This document shows positions 19,460 to 30,410 of a stretch of DNA of 64,000 bases, in pieces. The notes beneath the pieces were generated by a model. It made no database searches and was not told the origin of the DNA. It worked only from the letters and a program-made list of their open reading frames with translations. How positions within the stretch are numbered: position 1 is the first letter of the stretch; each line of letters starts with the position of its first letter. Origin of the DNA: Nymphaea colorata. Its lineage: Eukaryota > Streptophyta > Magnoliopsida > Nymphaeales > Nymphaeaceae. A program made the translations under genes and the position numbers. The stretch covers positions 18,040,370-18,104,369 of the forward strand of contig NC_045140.1 of NCBI RefSeq assembly GCF_008831285.2, written 5' to 3'.

Positions 19460-21976
19460 CGCATTAGTGTATTCGAGGGGTAAACTGCAAGGTAATATCA
19501 ATGCCAAGACGTGCCCAAATATTTAAAAGTGAAGGCATAAATCAGAAAAAAAAAAAATTGATTTTAATATTGCCAATACGTCCACTGGTTTATTGGGCTC
19601 TGTCCGAGCTGGCAGCCACGTGGCATGTGACATTCAGCGGTCATTTGATGTGGCCATTTGACGAAAAGACCCCCGCCGTTTAACGCCTTCCCTGTCTTAC
19701 CCGGATTCGGATTGGTATGTGAAACGACATGACGAATTTGAATCCAATTAATAAAGATATCTGAATTTATATATTAAAGTTCTGCCAAATAGATTCATAA
19801 TCACACCGTTAATCTGGTAAAACCCTATTAATTATGGTTTATTAATTGACTTTTCTTCCTTAAAACCCTATTATTTGAACAAATAAACAAGTCTTTGGTA
19901 AAAATCAGTCCGTTGATTGATATATATATATGTATGTGAACTGCAAGGGTCTTAGTTAAGAGATCCATTAATCGAATAATAATATAATATATGAAACTAT
20001 AATATAACATCTAAATACAATTATTTCAATATATACAAATGTATATATATTTATGAGGGAGAAAAATGAAATTAAACTGTTTTTTAAGAGTCTGAAATAC
20101 TTTTTTAAAGTAGGAGGGAGAAAAATGAAAATGAATGAGTATCCTTAAACGAAACTCTATCTATATAAAAGACCAGCCAAACATATACCAAACTTGATAA
20201 TAATGATCTCAGCCATCGATTTCCATGAGATCAAACGGTGAAAATTAAATTGTGAATGTACAAGATAAACTATTGTTTAAAAGTCTGAAATACCCCTCAA
20301 AAGAGAGAGAAATTTCATAGCAAACTCATTTATTTGTTTTTTCCAAAAGATACTTTGGATTATTGAAAAAAAAAAGACTTCTATATTTGCAATTTAATCT
20401 CTACCGTCATCAAGTCCGATATATAAGGGTATGATAGCTAGCTGGTCTTTTGTATAGATAGGGTTTCGTTTAAGGATACTCATTCATTTTCATTTTTCTC
20501 CCTCCTACTTTAAAAAGTATTTCAGACTGTTGAAAAAAACAGTTTTATTTCTGTTTTTGTCACTTAATCTGCACCCTCTAATTTCTTTAGAACTGACGGC
20601 CGACATGATATCCTTAAGGGTTTGAATGTTTATCTATATATGGACGTCTCTTAGACATACAACCATATATTTTAACAACTAATAAAATGTTGTACAACAC
20701 AAACTGCAGTAAATATTTTGTGCAATTAGAAATGATTGACGTCCTATCATAAAACCATTCAAAATTTCAAATTGCAAATACTAAGATGGGACTCGTAGAT
20801 CTGAAACAAATAATAGATCGTTAGAAATATGCTTCTCTTACCTGAATGACTCGGAGGATAACACAAAATTTGAAAGCAAAAGCATGTCATCTGGATGGAG
20901 CGATGCTTTTTGAGCTCCCACAAGGCTGATAACCTGCAGACTTTATATGCTAAAGCTAATACACAATACCAACCACAATGGAAAAACATGTAAACCCAAA
21001 AATGATACTAATGATGGATCTCTTTCAGAAAATATCATTGTGGTTTTTGCAAAATTTTTCATTTTGAGAATGTTTTCAAAATGTAAAGATTGTTCTTTTC
21101 CAATTTTTTTCTGACATTTTTGCTATGTTTTTTTAAAAACATCCGCAATATTTGTGATGCTATACATACATACAAACACACACACACTCAACAAAACAGC
21201 AGCCCGCAGGCTGGCTGGTCCGTGCTTGGGCGTCGGGCTATTCGTCAGACTTGACCCGATAATTTAATTAAAATATCATTTTACTTGAACATAAATATAT
21301 ATACATTTGCATATATTGAAATAATTGTATTTAGATGTTATATTATAGTTTCATATATTATATTAATATGAAAAAAAAAGTTCAACAACCAAGTCGGGTC
21401 CGGCTTTCCAATTGTAACGTCTTCATCTTATCCCCTGACTTTTCTAACTCAAATTAATAATCTTTTTGAAATCACTAATGGGGTGCTTATTTTTTAATGG
21501 AAATTTGGAAGCAATCAACTGACTGATTTTTACCAAAGACTTGTTTATTTGTTCAAATAATAGGGTTTTAAGGAAGAAAAGTCAATTAATAAACCATAAT
21601 TAATAGGGTTTTACCAGATTAACGGTGTGATTATGAATCTATTTGGCAGAACTTTAATATATAAATTCAGATATCTTTATTAATTGGATTCAAATTCGTC
21701 ATGTCGTTTCACATACCAATCCGAATCCGGGTAAGACAGGGAAGGCGTTAAACGGCGGGGGTCTTTTCGTCAAATGGCCACATCAAATGACCGCTGAATG
21801 TCACATGCCACGTGGCTGCCAGCTCGGACAGAGCCCAATAAACCAGTGGACGTATTGGCAATATTAAAATCAATTTTTTTTTTTCAGATTTATGCCTTCA
21901 TTTTTAAATATCTGGGCACGTCTTGGCATTGATATTACCTTGCAGTTTACGCCTCGAACTCGAATACACTAATGCG
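19460..21976. mobile_element. Foldback-type element with ~460-bp inverted arms
   Basis: Left arm 19460-19918 is the reverse complement of 21514-21976. The pairing is essentially perfect for about 400 bases; differences sit mainly in the outermost 100 bases and in the length of an A/T run. A second inner pair matches 19979-20054 with 21291-21367. The arms hold a GC-rich stretch (ACGAAAAGACCCCCGCCGTT) and an outer word GTAAACTGCAAGG, which recalls Mutator-like terminal repeats, but this family call is a guess. No transposase frame is present, so the element is non-autonomous. No 8-11-bp target duplication is visible outside the arms. Confidence 0.75.
20067..20553. repeat. Nested inverted repeat inside the foldback element
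   Basis: 20067-20176 pairs with 20441-20553 (about 110 bases, few mismatches). The shared core is AAAGTAGGAGGGAGAAAAAT followed by a block ending near GACCAGC. The loop is about 264 bases and contains another partial copy of the AGTCTGAAATAC word (20283). It looks like a smaller MITE-like element inserted into, or forming the core of, the larger palindrome. Confidence 0.7.
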
Positions 21977-22770
21977 TAAATTTTTAGCATTCACATTAAG
22001 TTTAGCATTGTCGGGCAGAGGTAGTGTGTAGTTAAGCAAAGGCAGCGGCCGGATTAAGAAAATTTTAAAAGTGGGAGACCTTTAAGGTAAAACTTCTGCA
22101 TTATAAGAAAGAACACGACGAGAGAGAGAGCGGGGGAGGGAATATTCACTACCTATTTTTCCGGCCAATGCAGCGATTTGCCGGCGAGTGTGTCATCGTC
22201 AAAAGCGTCTCCCCTCTACGGCATTTGTGACCGGAACCCTTTAAAACCCCTCCCCTCCGCTCCGGAGGCTTTCCCAGCACGCCTCGTTCTCCTTCCGTTC
22301 CGTTCCGTTCGGGAGCCTCGCCCAGCGGATTCCCGCCGGAGGTCCCCGCCGGAGTTATCTCAGGTACGGCATCTCGAACTCGCGAGCTATCGGTATATCG
22401 CATGGCTTAGTTTCCTGTTCGTGTACCGTGCATTCGGAGACACGGACTCAACTGAAGGCGAAGCTGTTTAGTTGCGGGCCTTCCCCTTTTCTTGCCTGAA
22501 ACATTTCTGCTCTTTCCTGCGTGTAGAACGGGTTTTCTAGCCGTAGGAGTGCTCGTGGAGACAAACGGTGCTCCGAAGACAAGCATTCGCGTGGTTTTCT
22601 CGAGTTTGGTTGTTCTGAAGAGTGGCATTTCCTGGCAGCGGAGGAACCTGTGACAGACCAACAGCAACGCAAGGTATAGACACAAATGAAAGCATGTCAT
22701 TTATAAATTAATGAGGTTAACTGTTAGCCTGTTTTATAAATTTCTACTTGTGCGAAGGAATGACGAAGTC
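21977..22770 (+). promoter_or_regulatory. GC-rich promoter and leader-like region
   Basis: A sharp rise in GC after AT-rich DNA, with a GAGAGAGAGAG tract (22120-22131) and a TTTAAAA TATA-like box (22240-22246). A CpG-rich, C/T-rich leader follows and ends in a good donor, TCAG|GTACGG, near 22362. A further possible donor is GCAAG|GTATAG near 22672. The sequence resembles a plant housekeeping-type promoter with non-coding first exons. The short frames here (for example 22178-22471) show no recognisable protein. It may feed the candidate exon at 23243. Confidence 0.4.
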
Positions 22771-23242
22771 TGGGATCAGGGATTCGGGGGAGTCTCCATC
22801 TAACTTGTGGAGGGCTCCTGAGAGTTTTAGAAAGTTCTTAGTAAATACGGCTTTAAGAATTTCACGGACAGCCACGGCCCTTGAATAAGACCTGTATTAA
22901 ATCGCTGAACATTCGAGAAAAAGAAGCATTTTACTTTCCTCTGGAAATTGAGATGAAGCAATAGGGGTATGGATTAATGCCCATCACCACTTCTTCCATA
23001 TCATGGAGATACGGGGCCTAAGGACCTATAACGGTCACCCATTTATCATTGTTCTTTTTTTATTTCACACCAGTAAATATTGGATTCTTAATTGTGCGAT
23101 ATGGTAATATTTAGGAACAATACGTTGCGCATCGGGAACTTTGATTCTGGAATGAATAAAAGTACCCCCTGGGGCCCGATTTTGATTCCAGCATCCATTT
23201 ATAATTTTGGAATCAAAATGTTGTGTTTGATTTTGATTTCAG
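22771..23242. other. Intron-like or intergenic stretch
   Basis: No gene motif. Near 23170-23220 there is a small hairpin with arms ATTTTGATTCCA and TGGAATCAAAAT. A pyrimidine-rich acceptor, TTGATTTCAG, ends it at 23242. Confidence 0.35.
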
Positions 23243-23340
23243 CGATGGAGGCAATGGACACCGCGGCGGGGGAACGGGGATGGACCGGATGGTCTTCACG
23301 GTTCTTTTCGGTGGTGAGAGCGGCGTTCACGTTGCTGCTT

Positions 23341-23747
23341 TGTGAAATATTTTTCTCATGACGATGGGCACGTTGAACAAGAAAAGAAGGTTTATCAATG
23401 GAATGATGATTTCTTTATTAAAAATTCAAGATAATATATACAATAGATTTACAATTCACGTAAAAAGTTTTTCAAAGATACATTTGATATTTGATGCAAG
23501 TTGATATTTTTCTGATGAGGATGGGCAAGTTGAACAAGAAAAGAAGGTTTATCAATGGAATGATGATTTCTTTATTAAAAATTCAAGATAATATATACAA
23601 TAGATTTACAATTCACGTAAAAAGTTTTTCAAAGATACATTTGATATTTGATGCAAGTTGAAGTGGAGAGCCTTGACATGAACGTTGAAGTTGAGGTGGA
23701 CGTTGAGGTGCCGTTGGGTTTGAACGTTGTAAAACTTTCCTTTAACA
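23341..23747 (-). repeat. 3' LTR of the copia element, internally duplicated
   Basis: Contains a 153-bp tandem duplication: the block from 23348 is repeated from 23501. Both copies contain GATGGGCA followed by TTGAACAAGAAAAGAAGG. Without the duplication the LTR would be about 254 bp. Confidence 0.75.
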
Positions 23748-23754
23748 CTCCCCC

Positions 23755-26700
23755 TTCACCTTCAAACACACATGTGTGTAAAGATTGATGATACCTAGTT
23801 TGAATAATAGATGATAAAAGCCTTCTTTTCCTAATGCTTTCGTAAATAGGTCTGCTAGCTGGTCTTTACTTCGAATGTAACATGTGCATATTGTCCTCTG
23901 AAGCAATTTTTCTCGTACGATGTGACAATCTAGTTCAATATGTTTCATACGCTCATGAAAAACTGGATTTGCAGCTATATGTAATGCTACTTGATTGTCA
24001 CAAAAAATTGTTACTGGATGTAGTTGACATACTCCAAACTCGTTCAATAGATATCTTAACCATGTTTTTTTGCATACCACATTTGCCATGGATCTATATT
24101 CAGCTTCAGCAAAAGATCGTTATACTATTTGTTGTTTCTTTGACTTTCAAGATATGAGAACTGGGCCAAGAAACACACAATAACCAGTGATAGATCGTCA
24201 CATTTGACGCAGGCAGCCCAATCTGAATCACAAAAGACACTTAACTGCATATTATTCCATTTACTCATTAAGATTCCTTGGCCTGGATTTTTCTTGAGGT
24301 ATCAAATCGCTCAAAGTGCCGCTTGTAGGTGCTGTATGCGTGGTTGTTGCATGAACCTGCTTAAGACGTGTACGGCATATTGTATATCTGGGTGTGTAAT
24401 GGTGAGGTAGATTAATCTCCTAACAAGCCGACAATATTGTATTGGATCCTTGATGTAGTCTCCAAGATTTTCGTCCAACCCATGTTTTTGTTCCATTGGT
24501 GTTTCTGTTTGTTTTGCTCATAAAAAACTTGTTTCATGAATAATATCTAGTGCATATTTTTGTTGTGAGAGATATATACCTTTTAAAGAACATGCAATTT
24601 CAATTCCCAAAAAAATACTTAGGTTTGCCTAAGTATTTCATGTGGAATTTTTGACATAGAAATGATTTGAAGTTATCAATTGCATCCTTCACGTTTCATG
24701 CAATTATCAAGTCATCAACGTATACAAGAATGACAAGAAATATTTTATCACCCTTGTATGTAAAAAAGGAGTAGTCAGCTTTAGATTGCGTAAAACCATA
24801 CTCTTGTAGAGCAATTGAAAGCTTGTGAAACCAATTTCTTGGAGATTGTTTTAAACCGTAAAGGGATTTATGTAATTTACATACCTGATTCTCCCCCAGT
24901 TGAACATACCCTTGAAGTATTTTCATGTAGACTTTTTCATGCAAGTCGCCATGTAGAAAAGCATTATTGACGTCCATTTGGCACATGACCCGATCTTGAT
25001 TAGCTGTTATAGTGAAAAAAGTACGTACCGTGACCATTTTTGCAACTGGGGTGAAAGTTTCATTATAGTCTAATCCCTCTTGTTGAGCATATCCTTTGGC
25101 CACCAGCCTCGCCTTGTAACGTTCTATAGACCCATCTGAATTTAGTTTAATCTTATAAACCCATTTGCACCCGATTGGTTTCACCCCGATTGGAAGTGAA
25201 GTAACAGTCCAAGTCTTGTTTTCTTATAAGACATTAATCTCGCTATCCATGGCGTCTCTCCATTCCTTATGTTGAACGGCTTCTTCAAAGGTTTGTGGCT
25301 CAGAATTGAAAACAAGAGATGTGAGAAACACAAAATGATTACTACAAAACCGATGAAAAGAAATAAAATTTATTATAGGATACCTCGTTCCTTGTTGATA
25401 ACCTGATTTGGAGATGTCGTTGGTTGAGGGTGAGGTAAGGAGTGAACATTGAAAATCATTCAACCATACCGTTGGTTTTCTTACACGAGTAGATCTCCTA
25501 GATACTAAAAATGGATTCAGATCTGAATTTGGATCAAACAAAGATGGGTTTGGTTCATCTAAAGATGGATCTGGATTAGACAATGATAGGTTTGGTTCAT
25601 TGGTTTCTTGATCAACTTCCATTTCTAGGTTAAGGGGACTAGAAATGGACGTGTCGTTCCTTATAGCTTGAGTATGATAGATGTCTAGGTGATAAGGAAT
25701 GGGTAAAGCAATACATTTTTCACCAACCTTTTTATTTTGAAAAGGAAAAACATTTTCATGAAAGATTACATCGCGACTAACAAACACCTTGTGGGTCTCA
25801 AGATCGTAAAGTTTATAGGCTTTTTGTCTGTCCGGGTACCCAAAGAAAATGCATTTAATCGCTCTAGAATCGAATTTGTGTTTGTGTTGGCATGTATTTG
25901 TGGCATAACATAAGGATCCAAAAACTCTATGTTTGATGCTTGGTTTTTTGCCAAATAATATTTCAAAAGAGGATTTTTCTTTTAGTTTTGATGATGGTAA
26001 TCGGTTAATTAGATATGTGGCTGTCAAAACACATTCGCTCCAAAAATGCAAAGGTAAGTTTGCTTCAAAACGTAGGGCCCTTGCAACTTCAAGAAGATGG
26101 CGGTGTTTACGTTCCACAATGCCATTTTGTTGAGGGGTAGCCACACAACTATGTTGATGAGTGGTACATTGTTTTTGTAAAAAATCTTTCATTTCATATG
26201 AAAAAAATTCAGTCCCATTATCCGTTCACAAATATTTAATTTGACAATTAAACTGCGTTTTAATCAAGTCAAAAAAAATTTTTGATAAGATGCAAGGTTT
26301 CATATTTATGTCTCATTAAGAAAATCCAAGTGACATGAGAGTAATCATTTACAATGCTAAGAAAATAATGCACACCAGAAATAGTGGATTGAGCATACGG
26401 GCCCCAAATATCACAATGAATTAAATCAAAAGGATGCATTGTAGATATTTAACTCAAGCCAAACTTAAGTCGAGTTTGTTTTGCTCGATGACAAACATCA
26501 CAAACATAGTCATCATTCACGCCAAAGTTTAAATTTAAATAATTGGTCACCGGCTTTAAGCGAGAATGTGAAACATAACCTAATCTTTTATGCCAAAGTT
26601 CATGAGTAGAAACGGCCAGACAAGCTTGAACAAATGGTGGTCTTTGTTGAAGAACATATAGTCCACCTTTTACCTCACCCTGCCCAATCGTCATCTTCGA

Positions 26701-26990
26701 TTCCAAGTCCTGTATAATACAATAATCAGATAGGAAAGTTATGGAACAATTTAAATTTTTAGTTAATTCACTAACTGAAAGTAAATTAACTTTAAAAGAT
26801 GGAATGCATAATACATCATTAGCTTCAAACAAAGGCAATGATTGTTTACCCGCCTGATGAACTGGAATTGTTTTTCCATTTGTTAATGTCACGGGAACAA
26901 TTGCATGATTTTAAGTTTTGGAGCATATTTTCATTAAAACAAATATGACGACTCGCTCCCGAGTCAATAATCCAAGTACAAGATTGAGTA
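23755..26990 (-). pseudogene. copia pol remnant (PR, INT, RT, RNase H)
   Basis: Read from high to low coordinates. The aspartic protease motif DSGAS lies near 26955. The pre-integrase HHCC zinc motif is at about 26610 (HKRLG) and 26490 (CDVCH). The integrase core and a C-terminal region with the RRSTRVRKP tail are in 26192-25224. Reverse transcriptase is in 25184-24311 with the catalytic YVDD near 24715. The RNase H C-terminal part is in 24089-23742. The frame breaks between at least four blocks (near 26450-26200, 25224-25184, 24690-24500 and 24310-24090). Family membership is certain from motif order; activity is lost. Confidence 0.9.
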
Positions 26991-28163
26991 TTAATGGAAT
27001 AAATGTTACCTCCATGAACGACATTACCTGCAAAGTTGATACTGGTTTGCTGGTTTTTCACCAAGGATAGCAATTTGTGATATTCTTCAAGAGTAAATAC
27101 TGGAGCAGAACCTTTAGTGTCTAGTCCTCCACAACTTAGACCCCCAACACCATCAAAGGGAGTCGGTTTCACATAAGGTGTATTGTTCCTTTGAGACACA
27201 TTAGCTGCAATTGAAGATTTAAAATTAGGATCATAGAAACGATGTCGTGGAGGGTACCCAATGAGTTTGAAGCACTTTTCTTTAATGTGTCCAATTCCTC
27301 GACAATGGCTACAAATAGGCCGATTTTGACGTCCTCCTTTGGTTCTATAAAAGCCACCATAGTTAGCATCGTGACTTTTAACGTGCTCACTTTGTTTGAC
27401 TGCCAAGGCTGCAGTCCCTTCGTTAGCCGAACCAGAAAATCGTGCCTCACGCTGTTTTTCTTCTTGAAGAACCATCGCATAAACTTTGTTGACATTAGGA
27501 AGGGGATCAAGAAGTAAAATCTGGCCTCTAACAGCATTATAAGAATCATTGAGGCCCATTAGGAATTGGATAACATGTTCCCTTTGGATTTGTTCCGAAT
27601 ACGATTTCATGGCTCCACAAGAACACATGGGAATGGGAGAATATGAACTAAGTTCGTCCCAAAGAGCTTTTAATTTGGTAAAATATAATGCAACAGTCAT
27701 AGTATCTTGTTGTAGATGACTAATAGCACTCTGGATTTGATAGATCCGAGGGGCAAGACTTTGAGTAAATCGTTCTCGTAAATCTCCCCAAACTTCTCTA
27801 GCATTAGTCGAATAAATAACACTTTCTACAATATCTTTATTGACTGAATTTAAGATTCAAGAAAGTATCATATTGTTGGACCGAACCCATAGATGATAGC
27901 TCGGATCATCCTTTTCTAGTTCCTTGATAGACCCATCATTGAAACCAATTTTGTTTTTTGCTGAAAGAGCCATCAACATGGCTCTGCTCCACATCCCATA
28001 ATTTTCCCCATTAAAATGTTGTGAAACCAAGACATTTTCAGGGTTGTCAAATGGTGAATAAAGAATGGGTTAGACATCACCTGGGACAGATCTGCGCCAT
28101 TGAGATCAACATGAACGACATCATCCGCCTTTTGTTTATCGTTGTTCTCATCAACTCCACAGA
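26991..28163 (-). pseudogene. copia gag remnant
   Basis: The N-terminal Gag part lies in 28163-27973, then a frameshift, then an in-frame stop near 27855 where the family has a tryptophan. The long C-terminal frame is 27700-26991. The nucleocapsid zinc knuckle CSHCRGIGHIKEKC (C-X2-C-X4-H-X4-C) lies near 27310-27270. Gag begins almost directly at the LTR border, so the leader and the usual tRNA-primer site are missing. Confidence 0.85.
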
Positions 28164-28380
28164 TGAACAAGAAAAGAAGGTTTATCAATGGAAGGATGAT
28201 TTCTTTATTAAAAATTCAAGATAATATATACAATAGATTTACAACGGTAAGGAGTGAGCTCTCCTTCCTTCACGTAAAAAGTTTTCCAAAGATACATTTG
28301 ATATTTGAGGCAAGTTGAGGGGCCTTGACATGAACACTGAAGTTGAGTTGCCGCTGGGTTTGAACGTTGTAAAACTTTCC
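28164..28380 (-). repeat. 5' LTR of the copia element, trimmed at both ends
   Basis: Matches 23531-23747. It carries a 20-odd-base imperfect palindrome around 28246-28268 (AAGGAGTGAGCTCTCCTT) that the other LTR lacks. It also lacks the outer ~34 bases seen at 23341-23374, so a deletion joined the LTR to gag. Confidence 0.75.
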
Positions 28381-28639
28381 TGCTTTATCCTCGCTGGCAG
28401 GAACGGGAGGTGTGCTTTTCTGTCATCCAAACTCAGAGGAAGACGGTGTACTCCTTCTCGGTGAAATTCAGCAATGAGAATAGCACTTAGGTAAGTTAAT
28501 TAGATGCATCTTTCGAATGTCCTCCATGCTCTTAATATCAAGGAAAATATTATTTTTGTATCCAAACTTATAGATAATTCCAAATTTACAATTCTGCTAC
28601 TGAATTCACTTCATCTTTTGCTTATGTCAAGGACATTAC

Positions 28640-29224
28640 AATGAGGAAGACGTTCCCTAAAGGAGAGAGATGCAGAGACATAAAGAAGATCCTGCAGTTG
28701 CTGTCTCATCTCAAAACCCTGGGGTTTATGGTCTTGATAAATGTAATAAGCCAAATATTTGGCATTCACAGTTTGGTCATTGTTGTCGTGTCGTTGTTGA
28801 GAGTCTTGTGATAGATGATCTTCTTCTTAAGTTTAGTGTAAGTTTCAGTTCTTGTGGTTAGTTGTGTCCCAGTTGTCATTTGTGTAAGGTTCATGTTCTT
28901 CCTTTTCAATCGATAATGAAAGCGCTTCACAGCCTTTTGAGATCATTTGTTAAGATGTGCTGGACCTGCTCTTGAACCTTCAAATTCTGAAAGTAAACAT
29001 TATGTTCTTTTCCTTGACAGCTTTTCTCATTTCACATGGATATACTTCATGAAAGATAAGTCTCAAATTATCCCATACTAAGTATATAAACATTTTTTTG
29101 TTGATCTAAAATTTGGTATAAACATTTTTTCTGTTCAAGTCACTTTGTTCAATATTTTCAAAACCTTCCACTTCTAGGAGAATATCATCGGCACTATGAA
29201 CAGAAACCTCATTTGCAAGAGATT
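28640..29224 (+). mobile_element. Second, older copia pol fragment
   Basis: Opposite strand to the element at 23.3-28.4 kb. The pre-integrase zinc region is visible (IWHSQFGH near 28755, then CPSCHLC near 28868-28890 and a trailing VHVLPF). The start of the integrase core follows near 28993-29075 (HYVLFLDSFSHFTWIYF, with the conserved FLD and W). It has several stops and frameshifts and neither LTR. Its right edge touches the truncated ABCC pseudogene, so this element or its deletion probably removed that gene's 5' end. Confidence 0.75.
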
Positions 29225-30410
29225 GGGATGGTTCAAAACGTTGTTTTGCACTGTCTGGAAGGAAGTATTATGGACAGCGTTCCTCTGCCTACTGCATACT
29301 CTTTCTACGTTTGTTGGTTCTTACCTTATCGACTCACTGGTCCAGTATGTCAATGGCCGCCAGAGGTTTGCCCACGAAGGCTACTTCCTGGTTATTGTCT
29401 TTCTTTCCGCTAAGGTGGTGCAAAGTGTCTCACAGCGACACTGGCTTTTCATAACACGGCAGATTGGTATCAGAAACAGAGCAGCACTGAGTGCCATGAT
29501 TTATGAAAAAGGTCTTTCTCTCTCTAGCAAATCTCGGAAGCAACGTACTAGCGGGGAGATCATAAATCTGGTGAGTGTGGACGCCCGTAGGATTGGCGAA
29601 TTTAGTGGGTACTTGCATGACCTGTGGGTGGTGCCTCTTGAAGTTACTATTGCTTTAGCAATTCTATACAAGAAACTCGGATTAGCTTCAATTGCTGCCT
29701 TGATAGCTGCTTTCCTGGTTATGTTGGCAAACTTTTTAAATGGCAAGAGGACTTCCAAGAAAAGCTTATGGAGACAAAGGATGAGAGCATGAAGGCAACT
29801 TCCGAGATCTTGAGGAACATGAGGATTCTGAAACTCCAGGCTTGGGAAATGAGGTTCTTGTCAAAGATTATGGACTTACGGAAAACTGAAGAAAGTTGGT
29901 TGAAAAAACTCATTTATACATCAGCATTTATGAATTTTGTTATTTGGGGTGCACCTATTTTCATATCTGCAGCTGCGTTTGGGTCGTGCATGATTCTGGG
30001 AATCCCACTTAGGTCCGGAAAGGTTCTATCGGCACTCGCTACATTTGAGATACTACAGCAGCCAATTTACACCCTGCCAGACACTATTTCAATGATCACG
30101 CAAGTTAAAGTTTCCCTTGATAGGATTTCATCTTTTCTTCAACTTGAAGATATGCAACCAGACGCAGTTGAGAAATTGCCTAAAGACAATTTTATGCCAG
30201 CTGTTGAGATATGTGATGGTACCTTCTCTTGGGATCCACTATCAAGCCATTCTACCCTGCAAAATCTCAATTTGAAAGTTAACCATGGGATGAAGATTGC
30301 GGTCTGTGGTCCTGTTGGTTCAGGAAAAACTAGCCTGCTTTCTTGCATTCTAGGCGAGGTTCCAAGGATATTTGGAACTGTCCGTTTGAGTGAAAGAACT
30401 GCCTATGTTG

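Larger units (their letters stand above)
23341..28380 (-). mobile_element. Decayed Ty1/copia LTR retrotransposon
   Basis: About 5 kb on the minus strand, in the copia order gag, protease, integrase, reverse transcriptase, RNase H (GAG-PR-INT-RT-RH). The flanking 5-bp repeat TGCTT (23336-23340 and 28381-28385) fits a target-site duplication. The 3' LTR (23341-23747) begins, on the element strand, TGTTAAAGG right after a polypurine tract (complement of 23748-23755) and ends in CA. The 5' LTR (28164-28380) lacks its first 7 bases and its last 30-odd bases. No primer-binding site separates it from gag. Several stops and frameshifts interrupt the polyprotein, so the element cannot encode its own proteins. 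Confidence 0.9.
23243..28490 (+). pseudogene. Candidate small gene exon split by a copia element
   Basis: Part one is 23243-23340, after acceptor TTTCAG, with ATG at 23245. Part two is 28386-28490, ending TAG directly before a consensus donor GTAAGT at 28491. If the retrotransposon and one TGCTT target copy are disregarded, the reading frame is open across the junction, giving 66 codons. That is some support for this having been an exon. The protein begins MEAMDTAAGERGW and is not one I recognise. The upstream GC-rich leader (22.1-22.7 kb) may be its promoter and 5' UTR. As it stands the frame reads from the element's edge to a stop within about ten codons, so the gene is broken. A chance frame in former intron or UTR is an alternative. 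Confidence 0.35.

Noticed and set aside
22178-22700. Overlapping frames on both strands in the GC-rich island
   Set aside because: High GC lowers stop frequency; frames occur on both strands with no homology seen.
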